DNA from: JAXMBN01 sp046349875
Lineage (GTDB): Bacteria > Planctomycetota > Planctomycetia > Pirellulales > Pirellulaceae
Direction: 5' to 3'
Length of the DNA stretch: 64,000 nt
Assembly: GCA_046349875.1 (NCBI GenBank)
Contig: JAXMBN010000021.1
Span: 1-64,000 of the forward strand
The notes beneath the pieces are model-generated. The model made no database searches, had not been told where the DNA came from, and worked only from the letters and a program-made list of their open reading frames with translations. The position numbers and the translations under genes are program-made. Of the stretch, positions 9,189-17,788 are shown piece after piece. Positions within the stretch are counted from its first letter, which is position 1. Every line of letters begins with the position of its first letter.

Positions 9189-9224
9189 GTGGCTCCAAGC
9201 TTGTGAAGCCACTCACATTTCCCG
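9173..9224 (+). terminator. Long hairpin over the stop codon of the membrane protein gene
   Basis: The left arm CGGGAAAT + GTGAGTGGCT (9173-9180 and 9185-9194, with a 4-nt bulge) is complementary over 18 bp to AGCCACTCACATTTCCCG (9207-9224). No T-run follows, so termination is uncertain; it may instead protect the 3' end or be a remnant of a mobile element. Confidence 0.45.
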
Positions 9225-9312
9225 ACTTTGGACTTCGATGACGCTCAGGTTGCACCTCTGCAGAGCCTTACCCTTCAGCGAAGCCACCTCTGTTTTAATT
9301 GTTACTCTGGAC

Positions 9313-10281
9313 TCAAGCAACTTGTGAACTCGTCGCTCTCGCCTGCTTGCGTCGCGCGCGAGCTTCTTCAAGTTTGCGATCGCGCTCTGCATGTATCTCA
9401 CTGGTCAGGCCAAGCAAGCAATCGTTCGGCGTTACATAGCCAATGGCACTGTGCAACCGAACATGGTTGTAATGGTGAACGAAGTCTTTCACCAAGCTGT
9501 TGGCCTTCTCAAGCGTAGCTGGTTCAGCGGGCCTGATGCACTCGCGTTTAAGCGTACCGTGGAATCGTTCGAGCTTGCCATTGCTCTGTGGATAGTATGG
9601 GCTCGTACGCACATGGCTGAGACCGGTTACACGAATGAACTCCTTGAAGTCCTTAGCGATGAACTGCGGTCCGTTATCACTGATGATTCTCGGCTTAGCA
9701 TCAGGGTACTTTTCAAGAGCTCGCTGCACGACGATCTCGATGTCAGACTCTTTCATCGTTGGCTGGATCTCCCAATGAACGATGAATCGGCTCTTACCAT
9801 CGAGCACTGAAATCAAAAAGTAGAACGTACCTCCAAGGTTCAAGTACGAAACGTCAACATGCCAATGTTTATGCGGGTTTTCTGGCTGTACGAAGCCTGT
9901 CCCCTTCTTGCTCGGTGACACCGGCCTGCGATCCAGTCGACCAGCCGCTTTGAGCACGCGATAGGTCGAGCTTGGACTCACTGCCACGATGTCATCGTCG
10001 AGCATCATGAATGTTAAGCGTCGATAACCTTCCAGTGGATGTTGGTCATGGTAAGCGATGATCGCTTGCTTCTCCCATTCTTCCAGCCACCAGTCGCGCG
10101 GGATCTTGCCGTTGTGATCATTGGCATGACCATAGCGATCTTTCCAGGTGTAGAACTTGCTGGTCGCAAGCTCTGCCCACTTAAGCAGTTGCCCTTGGGG
10201 AAGTTCTGTTCGTTCTACCCAATACGTCATGTAGTCAACGACACGATCGCGGATATCGTGGGGAACCCAGACACCTTTCAA
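9313..10281 (-). CDS. IS3-family transposase OrfB (DDE integrase core)
   Basis: This 322-aa transposase has an N-terminal helix-turn-helix region of the HTH_21 type (EGYRRLTFMMLDDD, SSTYRVL), followed by the rve integrase core with all three catalytic acidic residues visible: D in HWHVDVSYL, D in IISDNGPQF and E in NGKLERFHGTL. The C-terminus has HYNHVRLHSAIGYVTP, typical of the family. It starts at a TTG that overlaps the orfA stop (TTGA), suggesting translational coupling instead of, or besides, the frameshifting usual for IS3 elements. The frame is intact, so the element may be functional. Confidence 0.9.
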   Translation of the reverse strand: MKGVWVPHDIRDRVVDYMTYWVERTELPQGQLLKWAELATSKFYTWKDRYGHANDHNGKIPRDWWLEEWEKQAIIAYHDQHPLEGYRRLTFMMLDDDIVAVSPSSTYRVLKAAGRLDRRPVSPSKKGTGFVQPENPHKHWHVDVSYLNLGGTFYFLISVLDGKSRFIVHWEIQPTMKESDIEIVVQRALEKYPDAKPRIISDNGPQFIAKDFKEFIRVTGLSHVRTSPYYPQSNGKLERFHGTLKRECIRPAEPATLEKANSLVKDFVHHYNHVRLHSAIGYVTPNDCLLGLTSEIHAERDRKLEEARARRKQARATSSQVA

Positions 10282-10595
10282 AGGTCCCCATTGGCTTTTT
10301 TTGCTTTGACATTCTCCTCCATGAGTTCCGAGATCACTTCGTGCTTCTGTGCGAGCTTGGCCTTGAGCTTCGCGATCTCTTGATCTTTCGAGTCAGTACG
10401 CGGAGCAGCTGGTCGACCTGGTGCTCGATCGAAGAGCTTGTCGAGCGATTGCTTGGCCTGGTTGACCCAATTGTGAATCTGGCTCGGTTGAACCTGGTGT
10501 TCTTGGGCGAGATCGCTCACCGGGACCTTGTCCCAAAGATGTCGACGAACGATTGCTGCCTTCTCATCCGCTGTAAATGTTCGACGCTTATTCAT
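10278..10595 (-). CDS. IS3-family transposase OrfA (HTH protein)
   Basis: This 105-aa DNA-binding protein recognises the IS ends. The N-terminus RRTFTADEKAAIVRRHL and the HTH PVSDLAQEHQVQPSQIHNWV are typical of IS3/IS911 OrfA. A leucine-zipper-like coiled coil follows (IAKLKAKLAQKHEVISELME). It overlaps orfB by 4 bases. An AGGAG lies 8-9 nt upstream of the ATG. Confidence 0.9.
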   Translation of the reverse strand: MNKRRTFTADEKAAIVRRHLWDKVPVSDLAQEHQVQPSQIHNWVNQAKQSLDKLFDRAPGRPAAPRTDSKDQEIAKLKAKLAQKHEVISELMEENVKAKKANGDL

Positions 10596-10659
10596 GGATA
10601 CACTCCTCTGGAATGGTTATGCTAACCTATCCGCGAAGCAATTCCATTTCCATCAGAGG

Positions 10660-11205
10660 CAAGACAAGTGTTGATCTTCATGCTCGCTTTTACTACCTTT
10701 CAGCTAGTGACGCTGATTTTCACAATCGCTTTTTCAAGAGTTGCGATCGCCGTCTTGAAGTGAGCGTTCGACGAAATCCAACAAGCACAGTGGTCTGCTC
10801 CCCAAAAGTTGATTGCTACGGGCCGAATTGAGACGGTAGAGATTTAGAGCTCTTTTCGGTGTGATGGGCGAATTGTTGTGAATTCTGGAGCGGACCATAC
10901 GATGTCGCTGGCCGAGTCAACTCTCGTGGGTCCAGTGGTTATTGGCTGAATTGCAGTCGTAGTCTGGCCAACCAGTATCATCGACTCCAGAGCCGAACGA
11001 TTCTTTGTGTGTTCGAGCCGCGTCTACGTAAGAAAAGTCCAATCGCTCGATTCGAACGATCACACTTCATGAGAACGCTACTTGCCTGCGGAGTGGTCCG
11101 ATGGGGCACGACTCGCAAGTACTGCATTAACGACTTCTCTAAGATGCCCACGGCCGGTAGGAAGTCATGCCCCTGGATCATCATCAGGTCGATATTGTTG
11201 TAGTA
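10660..11205. other. Gene-free stretch between IS and repeat copy 2
   Basis: I find no reading frame with a convincing start, ribosome binding site or protein-like composition on either strand. It may be decayed sequence of the accessory island. Confidence 0.5.
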
Positions 11206-11590
11206 CTCCCTAAGATAAGAGACGTTAACAACGATACAGAGCAAGTTGAGGACGGACTCTGAGTGGGGAACGGGTGGGGGCTGAAATCGTCGAGAATGGC
11301 GTTTTCTTCAGGTTTTCTCTATCGCACTAAACCACTGCAAACCGTTTTCGAGAGGCGTCTTGGCATGCTTAGGCATCGACAGAGTCTCTACGTTCGAACG
11401 AACCGTAGTGCGGCTGTCCTCAGCCGTAGGGTCGCTTCCACTGATGGCCCGTTTCTTGTTGCTCATCGTAGTTGGTTCGTTAACTCTTGGTTCTATTGCC
11501 CCTCACCCCCGCCCCTCTCCCCGCTTGCGGTTCCTATCGCGATGGGCCATCCGTGGCGGGACGAGGGGAGAATACCGGAGAAAGTGGTGT
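11206..11590 (+). repeat. Long copy of repeat family A (copy 2)
   Basis: Matches 7293-7735 from CCCTAAG...GAGACG through the C-rich/G-rich stem region, with roughly 60 bp missing in the middle. The hairpin here reads CGGCTG-TCCT-CAGCCG (about 11411-11426), a compensatory change relative to CGGTTG-TCCT-CAACCG in copy 1. Confidence 0.8.
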
Positions 11591-12275
11591 GTTAGCTTGG
11601 CTAGATGATGAGCGGTGCCCTGAACTTCGGGCTTGATGAAAGCGACTTGAGACGTGCTGCAAGATGTGCAAACGAGATTAGTTGTCCTCTAGCCGTTTGA
11701 AACCGTAGTGCGGCTGTCCTCAGCCGTAGGGGCGCTTCCACTGATGGCCAGTTTCTAGTTGCTCATCGTAGTTGGTTTGTTAACTCTTGGGTCTATTGCT
11801 CCTCACCCCGCCCCTCTCCCGCTTGCGGCTCCTATCGCCACGGGCTATCCGTGGCGGGGCGAGGGGAGAATAGCGGGTAAGTGGTGTGTTAGCTTGGCTA
11901 GGTGATGAGCGGTGCGCTGACCTTCGGGCTTAATGATAGCGACTTGCGACATGCTGCAAGATGTTCAAACGAGATGAGTTGTCTTCTAGCCGTTTGAAAT
12001 GGTAGTGCGGCTGGCCTCAGCCGTAGCGGGCGCCTCCGCTGATGGCCAGTGTCTTGTTGCTCATCGTAGTTGGTTCGGTAACTCTTGGGTCTATTGCCCC
12101 TCACCCCCGCCCCTCTCCCCGCTTGCGGTTCCTATCGCCACGGGCCATCCGTGGCGGGGCGAGAATACCGGAGTAAGTGGTGTGTTAGCTTGGCTAGATG
12201 ATGAGCGGTGCGCGACCTTCGGGCTTGATGAAAGCGACTTGCGATGCTCACTGTAGATCGGTTGTTCGCAGCCGT
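11398..12275 (+). repeat. Tandem array of about 300-bp units of repeat family A
   Basis: Three head-to-tail units begin near 11400, 11700 and 11998, with a period of 298-300 bp. Each has the CGGCTG hairpin, a conserved middle (TTGCTCATCGTAGTTGGTT), the C-rich/G-rich imperfect stem around CGCCACGG...CCGTGGCG, and a shared tail (TGGTGTGTTAGCTTGGCTAG, then GATGAGCGGTGC). The last tail ends near 12275 with a degenerate CGGTTG...CAGCCG. No credible protein is encoded. Confidence 0.8.
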
Positions 12276-12322
12276 AATGTGTGATGGGTAAAGCCTCGTC
12301 GATTATGGATGGCTGAGGAATT

Positions 12323-15300
12323 CTATGGCTTTGGATCTAGTAAATTGCGCCGCAAGAAATCTGTCATGGTTTGATACATGTGCAGTTTTTGCTCTGGGTC
12401 CTGAACTGAGTGACGGTTTTTGGGATAAACCATCATCTCAAATGGCTTGCCGGCTTTCTGAAGTGCATAGGCAAACTGATAGGTATTGGCGATATGCACG
12501 TTGTCATCCTGTTCACCATGAATCAGAAGCAACTTTCCATGCAATTGCCCTGCCTTCTCTACGACCGAGGACGCTGCGTAGCCGGCTGTATTCTGTTGAG
12601 GCAATCCCATGTATCGTTCGGTGTAAATGGAATCGTAATTGCGCCAGTCGGTGACCGGTGCTCCTGCGATTCCAGCACAGAATAGATCGGTATGGGTCAA
12701 CGCATACGATGTAAAATAACCGCCGTAGCTCCATCCCCAAATGGCGATTCGTTCGCGATCCACCCATGGCTGTTGGTGCAACCAGCGTACAGCATCCTCG
12801 AGATCCTGAAGTTCGATCTTACCAAACTCGCGGTGCACTCCCCAAGTATCTCGGCTACCGTTGCCTCGTGACGATCGATTGTCGCATTGGAAGACTGCGA
12901 TTCCTTGTTGCGTCAGATAGGGATGCCAAAGTTGAGAATCCATTCGCCATTGATTTTTGACGGTGGGGTTTCGTGGACCGCCATAGACATGAAGCAACAC
13001 AGGGATCTTTTTCGAAGAAGCCTTGGGATCGACGGATGATGGTAGCCAAAGCAGACTCTGAAGGGAGGCACCATCGCGAGCTTGGACGGTTTGATACGTT
13101 GGAATGGACAAATCCAATGTGGCGTGGCGATCCGATTTGGGGACAACCACCATCCGCAGTAATTGACCATCACGATTGCGAATGGAAACATTGGGCTGGG
13201 TTTCAAACCCGGTGATCGCATCGGCATAAAATTTGCCCGACGCATGAAGGGATATACGATGCGTTCCTTGGGTATGGGTGACCTGGGTGAGTTGGCTACT
13301 CGCAAGGTCGATTCGATACAACTGGGTTTCGATGGGACTGGACTGATTTCCTGTAACCCAGACATTCTTTTGTGGATCTACAAGTAGGACTTTATCGATG
13401 TCCCACTCTCCTTGTGTGAGAGCGACTCGTTTTCCCGTACTCGGTTGGACTCGATACAGATGACGTCGGCCGGTTGGCAGATCGCTCACCCAAAGAAACT
13501 CGTCCGCAGAGATCCATCGCGGTTGATCGATGATATCGATCCATGCCTTACCTTTCTCTTCGAGCAAGGTCGTTCCTTGGCGATCCATCACATTCCACTG
13601 CAGTAATCGAAGTTGCGTTTGATCGCGATTCTGCAATTGAAGGTTGAGCTTGATTCCGTCGTTCTCCCAGTGAACGCGGCATATGAGGAGATCTTCTGCG
13701 GGTTGATTGAGGTCGACTTGTTCTACTTTTCGGTCTTTAAGATTGGCGACCCATAACGAAGCACGCGGCATGGGGGCACCGGGTTTGGGGTAGCGAGTCT
13801 CTTCCCATTGCGCAGGAACCGTTGAGGAATCGCTGACCCAGTATTTGGCCACATCCTTCTCTTCCAATTTCATGAAGGCGATGCGATTGCCATCGGGACT
13901 GAACCAGTATCCCTGGAAATTACCGCGGCCATAGATCTCTTCTTGATAGATCCAATCGAGATAACCATTGAAAACGGTTGGGGATCCATCCTCGGTAACC
14001 CTCCACTGCTCTTGGGTTTGTAGATCGACCGCAAAGAGATCATTGTTGGCAACGTACCCCATCCATCGACCATCGCTTGATACCGTAGGGAGCGATTTGG
14101 ATACTTGAGGCGAGTTGGTCAGCTTGTTGAGCGAGTCGCGTTCGGCATCAAAAAGGTAAACGTCATTTCGGTACAGAAAGGGAGCCCAGCGAAAGGTCGA
14201 ATCGAAGGACTCGAGTTTGACGATTCCTAAACGCGATGCGGGTTCCGCGAAATCTGGATGCTTGGCCAAGGAATCACGCCATTTTCGAAGTCGATCCCAT
14301 GTTCGCATCGATCCCGAGGCTGCATCGATGGCGAACATTTGTCCGTTCTTCTCGGCAAGATATTCGGTCGTATCGGGTAGCCAGCGTACATTCGGAATAG
14401 GTCCAGCATCCCATTGCATGGGACGCTTGGGATGGAACAGTGTTTCCAGTACCAGCTTTTCGGTTTTGGATGTTTCAGTCACTGGGATAGCGAGACTGAG
14501 ATCGATTTTTCCTTCGCATCGTAGAATGGGATACGGTTTGCCTTCTTCCAGCAATCCTTCCAAGAATCCCCAAGTCGCGAGGTTCTCGTCCGCATTCGCT
14601 TCGAGTAAATAGCAAGCCAATGGGCCTAAAGGTTGTGACGTTGGTACGATGTAAAAAGATCCTCGAATCGAATCGATTGGGTCAGGCTTTGCCGCTTGTA
14701 CCTTGACCAAGGATAAGCCCTGAAAAGGCTCGGTTTGTAGGCGAGTTACCTTCGATTGAAAAATGTTGGTGGGATGTATTTTTTGTATGTCATCGCTCTT
14801 CCAAATCTGGATGCCATGGAGTCGAAGACGTTCGACGGCCCAGGCAAGTTGGTAAGGAATGAGATACGCATGCGGTGCTTCGACATCGAGTGAGGATCGA
14901 TAGCGATTCACCAGTTCGACTTGATAATCTTTCTTCAGTAGAGCGTCGACGCGATCTTTATCGGCTGGAGAAGGAAACTTTCGTCCCTGTTCTTTCGCAA
15001 GCGTATCGCCTTCAGCATACGCGTATCCTTGGACTTTGACACTTTCGGTTTCCGTCGATAGCTCACCACGGATGCAAACTCGCTGATGATCCTGAGATAG
15101 TCGCGAGTCGATTTGGCGAAACATCGCTTTGAGTTCATGCGAATGGTCGGCCAAACTCTTCAAGCAGTTTTGAATAAACAAGTACGAGGCTTCTACTCGC
15201 GTTTGATACGAAGCGTAGGAGTAGGATTCTGCGAGGATGCCGATACGACCTCGCATCCCCATATATTCGGTGCTATAGCGAGGTTCATAGCCGTAGCCTT

Positions 15301-16129
15301 CCCATCGACGATGTTCACGATCGAAATTTCCATAGTAGAAGGTTTCCATGCCTTCGTTTCGCATGCGACCTGCCACTTCAGGCAAGAACTGAGAGCGAAG
15401 CCAGTTTGTGAGAACTTCGGGTGTGGCGGGATTGTGCGGGATATCGTAGGTCAATGGATAGCGATGGAGCGAGCCATTGGTGGTGTGGGCATCGATCAGA
15501 ACATCTGCTTGGTAGCGTGCAATCGATTGAATCAACGATCGCACCTCGGGAGTTTCCAGTTTGATGAAGTCCCGATTGAGATCGAGGTTCTGTGCATTTT
15601 CGCGAAGGCCCATGCCCGCAATGGGGCCCACTTGGCCTGGGCGATGAAGCAATCCAACCCGTTCGTTCGCATCGGCATTGAAGTTGGGGATGGCCACGAT
15701 GACGAGTTTTTCAGCCCAGTCGCTAGGTAGATCTTTTAGCGAATCTCGCAACAACGCCAGCAAGCCTTCTTTGCCATCGCATTCTCCACTATGAATGTTG
15801 GCAATGATAACGATGACGAGACGCGGGTCACTCGAAGGAAGAGGCAGCTTGAGTGTTGTCTCGTCTTTGGAAACGACCAACGCGTGCAGCGGTCTTCCTT
15901 CGCAGGTGGCTCCGATCGTCTGAAGCTTGGCGTGGGGGGAAGCATCGAGCGCCTTCAGAAAGCTTTCGACGTCCTTTTCGAGGGAAGTCGATCGAAACTC
16001 GGAGGACTCGGCCACCGTCTTCAGGTTCGAAAAAGGGGGATCGCTCGCAGGTTGAGCCCAGAGGCGATCCGCAGATACCATCGTTACGAGTACGAACGCG
16101 CAGAAGACGAGGCCCGTGCTTTGACGCAT
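12323..16129 (-). CDS. Secreted fusion peptidase: M14 metallocarboxypeptidase + S9B dipeptidyl peptidase IV
   Basis: This protein of about 1268 aa starts at ATG 16129 and has a signal peptide (RQSTGLVFCAFVLVTMVSA, cleaved near LWAQ/P). The N-terminal third is an M14 zinc carboxypeptidase: zinc ligands in NIHSGECDGKEG (HxxE) and the later His in LIDAHTTNG, a conserved NLDLNRDF, and a likely catalytic Glu in GILAESYSYA. The C-terminal two thirds is a DPP IV-type S9B peptidase: a beta-propeller (for example GYWFSPDGNRIAFMKLEE), then an alpha/beta hydrolase with Ser in GWSYGGYF, Asp in HGEQDDNVH and His in PKNRHSV. Both domains appear catalytically complete. It follows lpd on the same strand by 34 bp and may be co-transcribed. 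It probably degrades extracellular or periplasmic peptides from both ends. Confidence 0.9.
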   Translation of the reverse strand: MRQSTGLVFCAFVLVTMVSADRLWAQPASDPPFSNLKTVAESSEFRSTSLEKDVESFLKALDASPHAKLQTIGATCEGRPLHALVVSKDETTLKLPLPSSDPRLVIVIIANIHSGECDGKEGLLALLRDSLKDLPSDWAEKLVIVAIPNFNADANERVGLLHRPGQVGPIAGMGLRENAQNLDLNRDFIKLETPEVRSLIQSIARYQADVLIDAHTTNGSLHRYPLTYDIPHNPATPEVLTNWLRSQFLPEVAGRMRNEGMETFYYGNFDREHRRWEGYGYEPRYSTEYMGMRGRIGILAESYSYASYQTRVEASYLFIQNCLKSLADHSHELKAMFRQIDSRLSQDHQRVCIRGELSTETESVKVQGYAYAEGDTLAKEQGRKFPSPADKDRVDALLKKDYQVELVNRYRSSLDVEAPHAYLIPYQLAWAVERLRLHGIQIWKSDDIQKIHPTNIFQSKVTRLQTEPFQGLSLVKVQAAKPDPIDSIRGSFYIVPTSQPLGPLACYLLEANADENLATWGFLEGLLEEGKPYPILRCEGKIDLSLAIPVTETSKTEKLVLETLFHPKRPMQWDAGPIPNVRWLPDTTEYLAEKNGQMFAIDAASGSMRTWDRLRKWRDSLAKHPDFAEPASRLGIVKLESFDSTFRWAPFLYRNDVYLFDAERDSLNKLTNSPQVSKSLPTVSSDGRWMGYVANNDLFAVDLQTQEQWRVTEDGSPTVFNGYLDWIYQEEIYGRGNFQGYWFSPDGNRIAFMKLEEKDVAKYWVSDSSTVPAQWEETRYPKPGAPMPRASLWVANLKDRKVEQVDLNQPAEDLLICRVHWENDGIKLNLQLQNRDQTQLRLLQWNVMDRQGTTLLEEKGKAWIDIIDQPRWISADEFLWVSDLPTGRRHLYRVQPSTGKRVALTQGEWDIDKVLLVDPQKNVWVTGNQSSPIETQLYRIDLASSQLTQVTHTQGTHRISLHASGKFYADAITGFETQPNVSIRNRDGQLLRMVVVPKSDRHATLDLSIPTYQTVQARDGASLQSLLWLPSSVDPKASSKKIPVLLHVYGGPRNPTVKNQWRMDSQLWHPYLTQQGIAVFQCDNRSSRGNGSRDTWGVHREFGKIELQDLEDAVRWLHQQPWVDRERIAIWGWSYGGYFTSYALTHTDLFCAGIAGAPVTDWRNYDSIYTERYMGLPQQNTAGYAASSVVEKAGQLHGKLLLIHGEQDDNVHIANTYQFAYALQKAGKPFEMMVYPKNRHSVQDPEQKLHMYQTMTDFLRRNLLDPKP

Positions 16130-16163
16130 GTGACGATTCCGTAGGCGAGATAAAAACGCTTGG

Positions 16164-17558
16164 TTAGGCCGAGTGGATCGAACGCGAGTCGACGGCCAAG
16201 GCCGCTTCATGCATCACTTCGGATAGAGTTGGGTGTGCATGGCAAGTGCGAGCGATATCTTCGCTACTTGCGCCGAACTCGATGGCCGCGGCAGCTTCGG
16301 CGATGATATCCCCAGCCCGCGCACCCAAGATGTGGACTCCGAGAACGCGGTCGGTCTTAGCATCCGCTAATATTTTGACGCGACCTTCGATATCTCCGAG
16401 TGTCCGAGCTCTTCCGTTGCCGCCATACATGCCGATACCTTTGCGATATTCGACTTTGGCGTCCTTCAACTGTTCTTCGGTCTTGCCCACCATGGCGATC
16501 TCGGGATGGGTATACACGACAGCGGGGATGCAGTCGTAGTTTACGTGCGAATGGATGCCGCACATTTTTTCGACGCAGACAATGCCTTCTTCCATGGCTT
16601 TGTGAGCGAGCATGGCGCCGCCGATGAGATCACCGATCGCATAGATGGAAGGAACCGAAGTGCGGAACTGGGCATCGACGGGAATGAAACCTCGTTTATC
16701 TGTTTCGATACCAACCCCTTCCAGTCCGATGCCAGAGGAATTGGGGATGCGGCCGGTCGACAAAAGCACGCGATCGCATTCGATCGGTTCGGCCCCTTTG
16801 CACTGAACGACGCATTTGTCGCCTTGAACTTTGGCATGTTCCACCCAACTGCCAAGTCGAAACTCAAGTCCCTGACGAGTGAAGATGCGTTGGGCCAATT
16901 GAGCAATTTCGGCATCGATGCCAGGGAAAATGCGATCCATGGCTTCAAGTACGATGACCTCCGAACCCAATCGCTTCCAGACGCTTCCCAATTCGAGGCC
17001 GATGTAACCTCCACCAATCACAACGAGTCGTTTCGGAACTTCCGGAAAACTCAACGCAGCCGTACTATTTCCAATGCGAACACCATCCTCTTCAACGCCT
17101 CGCATCGAGGCAGGTCGCGACCCTGTGGCGAGGAGAACCCGCTTGCCACGAACACGACGATCTTCGGTGCCGCCTGTGACAAGAACGGTATCTGGTTCAA
17201 CGAGCTTGGCTTGTCCCGAAACACCAACGACTTTGTTCTTCTTGAAAAGAAGATCGATACCACCTGTGAGCGTTTGAACAATTTGATCTTTGCGTTTCAT
17301 CATCGCGGCCAAATCCAATTGGACTTGTCCCACTTGAATGCCATGAACGCTCAATCCTTTGCAGGTGTCATGATAGATGTGGCTCGATTCAAGCAATGCC
17401 TTGCTGGGAATGCAGCCCACCCTCAAGCACGTTCCACCAAACTTGGGATTCTCATCGATACAGGCCACAGACATTCCCAATTGAGCGGCGCGAATCGCCG
17501 CAACGTAACCAGCAGGTCCACCGCCAACCACTACCAAGTCATACTCTTGCACGTTCAT
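16164..17558 (-). CDS. lpd: Dihydrolipoyl dehydrogenase (E3)
   Basis: This flavoenzyme of about 464 aa reoxidises dihydrolipoamide of 2-oxoacid dehydrogenase or glycine-cleavage complexes with NAD+. The FAD site is DLVVVGGGPAGYVAAIRAA, the redox disulfide is GGTCLRVGCIPSK, the NAD site is VVIGGGYIGLELG, a second FAD contact is YAIGDLIGGAMLAHKA, and the C-terminal catalytic pair is HAHPTLSE. ATG 17558 gives the normal N-terminus; the same frame is open 48 codons further upstream to 17702. It lies between dnaA and the fusion peptidase on the same strand. No E1/E2 genes are in the window. Confidence 0.95.
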   Translation of the reverse strand: MNVQEYDLVVVGGGPAGYVAAIRAAQLGMSVACIDENPKFGGTCLRVGCIPSKALLESSHIYHDTCKGLSVHGIQVGQVQLDLAAMMKRKDQIVQTLTGGIDLLFKKNKVVGVSGQAKLVEPDTVLVTGGTEDRRVRGKRVLLATGSRPASMRGVEEDGVRIGNSTAALSFPEVPKRLVVIGGGYIGLELGSVWKRLGSEVIVLEAMDRIFPGIDAEIAQLAQRIFTRQGLEFRLGSWVEHAKVQGDKCVVQCKGAEPIECDRVLLSTGRIPNSSGIGLEGVGIETDKRGFIPVDAQFRTSVPSIYAIGDLIGGAMLAHKAMEEGIVCVEKMCGIHSHVNYDCIPAVVYTHPEIAMVGKTEEQLKDAKVEYRKGIGMYGGNGRARTLGDIEGRVKILADAKTDRVLGVHILGARAGDIIAEAAAAIEFGASSEDIARTCHAHPTLSEVMHEAALAVDSRSIHSA

Positions 17559-17667
17559 TGCGAGATCTTCAACTTTCCAAAGACGAAAGCCAAGTTTACG
17601 GAGATATTCGAGATGCGGATGGATGTTCGAAAATCCATCCGTTTTCAAGCCAATCCTGAGGCGACTA

Positions 17668-17706
17668 TTAGAACACAGGAATGCCTTCTTTAGTAGGAGC
17701 ACTCAT
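17668..17706 (-). CDS. Possible 12-codon mini-ORF or remnant upstream of lpd
   Basis: ATG 17706 is preceded by GGAG at good spacing and encodes MSAPTKEGIPVF before TAA. The neighbouring frame continues without a stop into lpd (KTDGFSNIHPHLEYLRKLGF...). This is either a short leader or the start of a small gene broken by a +1 shift. I assign no function. Confidence 0.3.
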   Translation of the reverse strand: MSAPTKEGIPVF

Positions 17707-17788
17707 AGTAAGTCTCCAAGCTTTGCGGTGTTCTATGCCTTGCAGGAAATCGGCGTCCGAGGAGAAGAGAAAAATCGGACGCTTGGGT

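Larger units (their letters stand above)
9287..10659 (-). mobile_element. IS3-family-like insertion sequence (ends approximate)
   Basis: The two transposase frames, orfA and orfB, are in the order and overlap typical of IS3-family elements. Boundaries are provisional: CCTCTG followed by AATTG occurs inward from 9287, and its inverted counterpart (CAATT ... CAGAGG) ends at 10659. The two arms differ in spacing, so they may not be the true inverted repeats. No target duplication could be assigned. Confidence 0.7.

Noticed and set aside
10978..11244. 88-aa minus-strand ORF
   Set aside because: It overlaps the duplicated repeat and has no start signals or family resemblance.
11263..12256. Several plus-strand ORFs across the tandem array
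   Set aside because: They simply translate the repeats (Pro/Ser-rich due to C-runs) and are not maintained in one frame between units.
16506..17693. 395-aa plus-strand ORF
   Set aside because: Antisense shadow of lpd, which has all its catalytic motifs on the other strand.
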